A DNA stretch of 64,000 nucleotides from the NCBI GenBank assembly GCA_023416735.1, contig JAEZGX010000035.1:40513-104512 (forward strand), given 5' to 3'. This DNA comes from Verrucomicrobiota bacterium (GTDB lineage Bacteria; Verrucomicrobiota; Verrucomicrobiia; Opitutales; Opitutaceae). The position numbers were made by a program, and so were the translations under genes. Positions 60,261 to 64,000 of the stretch are shown one piece after another (position 1 is the stretch's first letter; each line of letters opens with the position of its first letter). The notes under the pieces were generated by a model that searched no databases, was not told where the DNA came from, and worked only from the letters and a program-made list of their open reading frames with translations.

Positions 60261-61198
60261 TAGTCTTGCCGGTTCGTGAGTATATCCTGCACGAGATCGG
60301 CAACGACTGCTGCGCGGCCTTCGCGGATGAGGGAAATCGGAGTGTTGTTCTCCAGCTCTGTGTTGGGGCTTTCGAGCCACTTGGCGAAGTCGGCCGGATT
60401 AGCCAACAGCGTGCGGAGCGCAGCGACCTGCTCGAGCACCTCGAACTTTTCGCGGTGATTGGGCGAGTCCGGAGTCTGCCGCAGCGCCTCGGCTGTCACG
60501 TCGAGCAGTTTGGCCAGTTCTGTCCGCTTCAGGCCGAAACAAGCGCGGATAAGTTCGCCGTCCAGCCGTCCCGAATCTGGATTGCGGAGGTCGTTCGTGG
60601 CCATCCTAACGCCCGGCAATTCAGACAATGTCTGCCCGGTCCGCTGTTTCTCTAGGTGGGCGCGCAACCTTTGCCAGAACTGCACTATCCCGTGCGGTGA
60701 ACTCGGCATCCAAGCCGTATCAACCGCGATTCCGCTGGCAAGGCCGAGCAGAGCCTGAGCGACGGTCTCTTGTTGATGAGAGCGAAGCAGTGCAGCGCGG
60801 ACGACAGAGTTAAGACGGCATCGGAAATCTGCCTCACCTGTCGAGATCTCGAAAATGCCTCCGGCGGCTTCGATGCCGGGCTTGATTTCCCATGCGAACC
60901 GTTGGGTTGAGCGGGGCGCATGATGCCCCACCACGATCGGGACACCGTTTGCCACCATTGATACCAAAGCGTCGCGGCGCCAGCCGCGCAGCCCGTCGTC
61001 GAACACGACTCCGAGAAGCCCCGGCTCTTTGAGATCAGCTGCATCGTGAACGACGTAAACGTTGCACGAGTGAACGTTCAGCAAGCGCTTGTAACGCGAC
61101 TCATCCGGCTCTCCCGCGCAAATAGCCACCCAATTGCTCAGCCGAGGAAACAAATTGCCGGGGGTGGAGGGAATGCGATGATTAGCGGTTTCGGTCAT
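60260..61198 (-). CDS. Xre/MbcA/ParS antitoxin with a long N-terminal domain
   Basis: A 312-residue protein. Residues about 205-312 are an Xre/MbcA/ParS antitoxin: RACFGLKRTELAKLLDVTAE then the toxin-binding WLESPNTELENNTPISLI. The N-terminal 170 residues are extra: LLNVHSCNVYVVHDAADLKE, GLLGVVFDDGLRG and VPIVVGHHAP have the strand-loop rhythm of a response-regulator receiver-like fold. Family antitoxins are usually 130-160 residues. The start at 61198 (MTETANHR) follows a possible TTG start. Confidence 0.78.
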   Translation of the reverse strand: MTETANHRIPSTPGNLFPRLSNWVAICAGEPDESRYKRLLNVHSCNVYVVHDAADLKEPGLLGVVFDDGLRGWRRDALVSMVANGVPIVVGHHAPRSTQRFAWEIKPGIEAAGGIFEISTGEADFRCRLNSVVRAALLRSHQQETVAQALLGLASGIAVDTAWMPSSPHGIVQFWQRLRAHLEKQRTGQTLSELPGVRMATNDLRNPDSGRLDGELIRACFGLKRTELAKLLDVTAEALRQTPDSPNHREKFEVLEQVAALRTLLANPADFAKWLESPNTELENNTPISLIREGRAAVVADLVQDILTNRQD

Positions 61199-61389
61199 AA
61201 TTTCACGCAAGCAGAAAACAAGGAGAAAGCAAGTTACCAGCTCGATTGCAAGATCTGACTAGCGGTTGGACGCAAACGCGGCGGGCTAACGGGCCCTACG
61301 GGCTACGGTAAGCCAAGCGTTGCCCCGACTCCGCTTTCTGTAATTGCTAGTTGTAGGTTATTTGTCTTTTCGCGTTCAAGGACTCGAAC
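61199..61389. other. TA promoter region
   Basis: This 191-bp gap lies before the antitoxin. It is AT-richer near 61340-61370. No gene or clear operator is recognised. Confidence 0.4.
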
Positions 61390-61696
61390 ATGTCCGAATA
61401 CTTACACGTCGAAAAGCCCTTCCTCGACCAGCTGCGCGCACTGGGGTGACGGTCATCGACCAAGGGCACGGCGTGATCCCATCTGATCCGGGCGTCAGCC
61501 TGCGCACGAGCTTCCGCGAGGTGTTTTTGCCAGAGGTGTCCCGATCCGCGGTGAAAGCGCTTAACCGGACCGCGCCCGGCGAGGAGTGGCTGACTTCACG
61601 CCAGCTCGACGATCTGCGTGACCAATGGCTGCGCTAGCGGCCCGGCCGCTGCTCGGGATCAACGAGGCCGTGCAAGGGCTGCTCTTCAACGCGTAG
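61390..61696 (+). pseudogene. HsdR N-terminal remnant (type I restriction)
   Basis: From ATG 61390, MSEYLHVEKPFLDQLRALG ends in TGA; the coding sequence resumes one base shifted as TVIDQGHGVIPSDPGVSLRT, then SFREVFLPEVSRSAVKALNR and EEWLTSRQLDDLRDQWLR, then TAG, then LLGINEAVQGLLFNA in another frame. This series matches the N-terminal region of type I restriction HsdR subunits. At least two single-base deletions and one nonsense change are implied. Confidence 0.75.
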
Positions 61697-61714
61697 GGCG
61701 GTCACGCTCCATGA

Positions 61715-61930
61715 TGGACGAAAGCTCACCAGCGTCTCGTTAGCTCGCTCCTAGAGCCGCGGTCCCACTTCGACTCTGGCGACATTCTAGAACCGGCAGA
61801 CAGGCCGACATTTTGGGATCCCGCAGGCCTGTCGTCGTGGTTCACGCGTAAGAGCGCCAATGCAATCAGCGGCTTGGCGAGGCAAATGCGCGCAAAGTCG
61901 GTGCCAGCAACTGGGTGCGCGGCGGCTTGA
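61715..61930 (+). other. open coding-like stretch, right copy fragment
   Basis: No start codon is visible, but the frame encodes LEPADRPTFWDPAGLSSWFT then ISGLARQMRAKSVPATGCAA and a stop. The end matches the left-copy fragment at 59193-59255. Confidence 0.38.
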
Positions 61931-61955
61931 TTTTGGACGGCTATTTCTTCTGACA

Positions 61956-62168
61956 ATGAGCTCAGCCATATCGTTTAGGTCATACGCAGCGCACTGCGGC
62001 TTTAGCGACGGTTTCGACCGCATCTACCAGATGCCATCACCTCGCCGCGCGCAAAAGACAAAGGCGCGCTTGGACTATGTCGCTGGATACTTGGAGGGTT
62101 TCGACGCTGCGCAGTGCGATCTCGTCGAGCGTGCCACCGGGCGCGTGCCTGACGAGATGCGCAACTGA
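61956..62168 (+). CDS. small acidic protein, right paralogue
   Basis: A 70-residue protein (CGFSDGFDRIYQMPSPRR, then LDYVAGYLEGFDAAQCDLVE). It is a paralogue of the protein at 59286-59483. GCTATTTCTT ends six bases before the ATG. Confidence 0.55.
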   Translation: MSSAISFRSYAAHCGFSDGFDRIYQMPSPRRAQKTKARLDYVAGYLEGFDAAQCDLVERATGRVPDEMRN

Positions 62169-62250
62169 GGCCCCCGCGGGCCCCGGATTTTTGGGGGCTA
62201 TCTCTTCTGGCCGCCAATCGCCGCACGGACCCGCAAAAAATCGAGGGCAT

Positions 62251-62260
62251 GTGTTGTTAT
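62251..62260 (+). promoter_or_regulatory. GKGTTGTYAT motif, copy 4
   Basis: GTGTTGTTAT, ending 13 bases before the ATG of the Xis-like gene at 62274. Confidence 0.42.
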
Positions 62261-62273
62261 TGGGTCGGTATCT

Positions 62274-62498
62274 ATGCCTACCGGCCCATACGAAACGATT
62301 CTAACGACACAGGAACTGGCGGCTCACCTGAGGGTGAGCACCGATACCATTGCGCGGATGGAGCGCGCCGGCCAACTCCCACCGCCGATGCGCAGCAAGC
62401 CTCTGGGCACCGGCAAGGGGCGCAGCGTGATCCGGTGGGACCTGTTTCGCGTCGGCCAATACCTCGACGGCTCTGACAGCCGCGATGGCAACAACTGA
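62274..62498 (+). CDS. excisionase-like HTH protein
   Basis: A 74-residue protein with a MerR/Xis-type helix-turn-helix (ILTTQELAAHLRVSTDTIAR, MERAGQLPP). It lies six bases before the integrase, the usual place for a recombination directionality factor. It may also regulate the integrase. Confidence 0.72.
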   Translation: MPTGPYETILTTQELAAHLRVSTDTIARMERAGQLPPPMRSKPLGTGKGRSVIRWDLFRVGQYLDGSDSRDGNN

Positions 62499-62503
62499 TC
62501 ACC

Positions 62504-63670
62504 ATGCCACGCATCGCAAAAGTCACGCCGCGTCAGCTTCCCAACGGGACGTGGCACATCGACACTATGGCGACCGGCAAGCGGTATCGCATGACATGGC
62601 CGACGGAACATGAGGCCATTCGCGACGCAGAGCGTATCAAGCGTGAGATCGCCGGCGTTGGCCTGAACGCGGCCGACCTTCGCGAATATGACGCCGCCGC
62701 GCACCGCTTAGCGACGACCGACCTCCCGGGCCGCGGACACTCGATAACATTCGTGGTGGACTGGTTCCTCTCGAACTTCGTGGGCTCTCGTAGCAACAGG
62801 ACGCTCAAAGAGTGGGCTGAGGACTACGTAGCCGAAAAGAAAGAGGCCAAGCTTCGCGCGAAGAGCCTGCGTGAGATCCGGCAGTATCTCACCGACCACT
62901 TTATCGCTGCCTTCGGGCACCTCACCCCGCTCCAGATTTCAACCTCCCAGCTGAAGGAGTATCTGGCAGCTAACACGTCCCGCTGGCACCGCGACAAGGT
63001 GTTGCGCGCTTTCTTCTCATGGCTCGCCGGAGAGGAGTGCCGCAAGATGATCACCCTCACCGCGCCCCCTCTTAAGCAGTCGCCGTTCGCTGGCATCCGG
63101 AAGCAGGAGTATGAACGCGCCAGCGACGAGATCGTTTTCTTGTCCGTTACGGAACTCCGCGCAGCGATTGAGCTTGCGATCCGGGAATATCCAGAGGCAC
63201 TCGGACAGCTTGTGTTCCTAGCGTTCACCGGCCTGCGCCCAGACTGCGAAGCTCCGCCGTTTTGGAAGAGCGACAAGCACGGTTGGCGCCGGATCGACTT
63301 CACGCGCCGTTTGCTTACTGTGACCAAAGAACTCGAAAAAACGAAAAAGCGGTCACGCCAGCTGGTCCTCCAGCCGAACGTTGGCGCATGGCTTGAGTAT
63401 TTCCAGAGGATGGGAACTCCAATGGTTTGCCCGCGCCGCGCTTGGCGGAATTTCAAGAACGCCGCCTATCCGGCGAAGCGGAAGGTCCAAGACCTCCTCC
63501 GGCACACCGCGCTCAGCAACTACGCTAAGCGGCTCCCACTTTTCGAGCTTGAGCGCCAATTTGCGACCTCTGATGACATCCTGCTCGACCACTACCTGGT
63601 CCAGATTGCAGACGAGGCTGAGGTCGACGAGTATTTCTCCTTCACACCAGCGTCTTTCGGCCTAACCTAA
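62504..63670 (+). CDS. tyrosine recombinase (integrase)
   Basis: A 388-residue protein. An N-terminal arm-binding region is followed by a core-binding domain (LKEWAEDYVAEKKEAK, SLREIRQYLTDHFI) and the catalytic domain: Arg in FTGLRP, the box II HxxR-type region in LLRHTALSNYAKR, and the likely nucleophile Tyr in LLDHYL. It presumably integrates the element into tRNA-Asp. The gene ends near attR. Confidence 0.88.
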   Translation: MPRIAKVTPRQLPNGTWHIDTMATGKRYRMTWPTEHEAIRDAERIKREIAGVGLNAADLREYDAAAHRLATTDLPGRGHSITFVVDWFLSNFVGSRSNRTLKEWAEDYVAEKKEAKLRAKSLREIRQYLTDHFIAAFGHLTPLQISTSQLKEYLAANTSRWHRDKVLRAFFSWLAGEECRKMITLTAPPLKQSPFAGIRKQEYERASDEIVFLSVTELRAAIELAIREYPEALGQLVFLAFTGLRPDCEAPPFWKSDKHGWRRIDFTRRLLTVTKELEKTKKRSRQLVLQPNVGAWLEYFQRMGTPMVCPRRAWRNFKNAAYPAKRKVQDLLRHTALSNYAKRLPLFELERQFATSDDILLDHYLVQIADEAEVDEYFSFTPASFGLT

Positions 63671-63693
63671 ACGACGCCCACGACGTTAACACG

Positions 63694-63720
63694 AGCCGCC
63701 TAAGCCAGGGCGGCTTTTTT
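63694..63720 (+). terminator. terminator after the integrase
   Basis: AGCCGCC / GGCGGCT stem with an 8-nt loop and a T-run. Confidence 0.85.
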
Positions 63721-63906
63721 ACGCACGGAATTCAACGCCGCCGCAGGGGCAGCGCCCGCACGCCGTGGCGGAAAACGGCCCGCCGGACCAGAGTAAGGGT
63801 TTGCGCAAGGAGCATGCGCAAAAGCGCGGTGAACTGAGAAAGTCGAGGATCTATTCTGACGCAATTCTGTCAAACCGTTGTGTAAGTCGTTGAAGTATCG
63901 TTGGAG

Positions 63907-63959
63907 GCGTCTGCCTGTCACGCAGAAGGCCGCGGGTTCGAGTCCCGTCCATCCCGCCA
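63907..63959. repeat. attR (tRNA-Asp duplicate)
   Basis: Right copy of the 53-bp repeat; it contains the anticodon arm to CCA of tRNA-Asp without the 5' half, so it is not a tRNA. Chromosomal sequence resumes after it. Confidence 0.9.
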
Positions 63960-64000
63960 ATTTGAAGGGCCCGTTGGGTTAGGGAACGGGGCGGTTTGCC

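Larger units (their letters stand above)
55452..63959 (+). mobile_element. integrative element in tRNA-Asp
   Basis: The element is bounded by the 53-bp direct repeat (55452-55504 and 63907-63959) and carries an Xis-like gene and a tyrosine recombinase at its right edge. Base composition and codon use are more mixed than in the flanking chromosome. Contents: small unknown genes, a RES-Xre toxin-antitoxin pair, and decayed restriction and HNH-like genes. No conjugation, capsid or replication genes are visible, so it is probably a genomic island or satellite rather than a complete phage or ICE. Confidence 0.88.

Noticed and set aside
63700..63960. Minus-strand frame over attR
   Set aside because: Same false call as at attL, caused by the duplicated tRNA segment.

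Overview
The window looks like about 55 kb of chromosome from a high-GC member of the Verrucomicrobiota, most likely the Opitutaceae, followed by an integrated element of about 8.5 kb. The taxonomic call is inference. It rests on the DUF1592/DUF1552 pair with planctomycete-type cytochromes, a caa3 oxidase locus with azurin and SCO, a shikimate kinase-QueG pair, a tandem RNase HIII/HII pair, and text-like dispersed repeats of a kind I associate with such genomes.

Region 1 (1-18.8 kb) is respiratory. A TonB-dependent receptor end is followed by a minus-strand cytochrome caa3 oxidase operon (ctaC-ctaD-ctaE-ctaF), a divergent azurin, the heme A/O synthases with a DUF420 protein, and a CusF-SCO copper chaperone with a His-rich membrane protein. 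Next come AMP nucleosidase, the DUF1592/DUF1552 pair, two c-type cytochromes, and a DUF1990-YndJ pair behind two tandem hairpins.

Region 2 (18.8-44.8 kb) is mostly housekeeping: an ABC-2 exporter operon with its own XRE regulator and a palindromic operator, lipA, an MgtC/DUF4010 protein, an ankyrin protein, dnaE, rpsU, a TIM-barrel epimerase, mutY, rnhC, rnhB, a PAS histidine kinase, an ECF sigma operon, glyA, a low-molecular-weight phosphatase, purD, a LOG-domain protein, an FKBP isomerase, aroK and queG. Short text-like repeats lie between these genes, and three of them lie in frame inside dnaE (twice) and purD.

Region 3 (44.3-50.7 kb) is a candidate lipid or glycolipid module: a GT4 glycosyltransferase, an ACP-dehydratase fusion, a ketosynthase, an SDR and an MGDG-synthase-like GT28 enzyme. 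Region 4 (50.7-55.3 kb) holds a TPR protein, YceI, a small membrane protein, a secreted GH2 beta-galactosidase and tRNA-Arg(TCT).

Region 5 (55,452-63,959) is an integrative element in tRNA-Asp(GTC), bounded by a 53-bp direct repeat and carrying a tyrosine recombinase and an Xis-like protein. It contains small unknown genes, a metallophosphoesterase-like protein lacking most metal ligands, three 37-nt repeats, a RES toxin with an unusually long Xre/MbcA antitoxin, and the remains of a type I restriction locus. The HsdS C-terminal end and a frameshifted HsdR N-terminus lie on either side of the toxin-antitoxin pair, and that block is bracketed by two copies of a small gene unit. Several element genes carry single-nucleotide frameshifts while the chromosomal genes are intact, so the element appears to be decaying but still has an intact-looking integrase.
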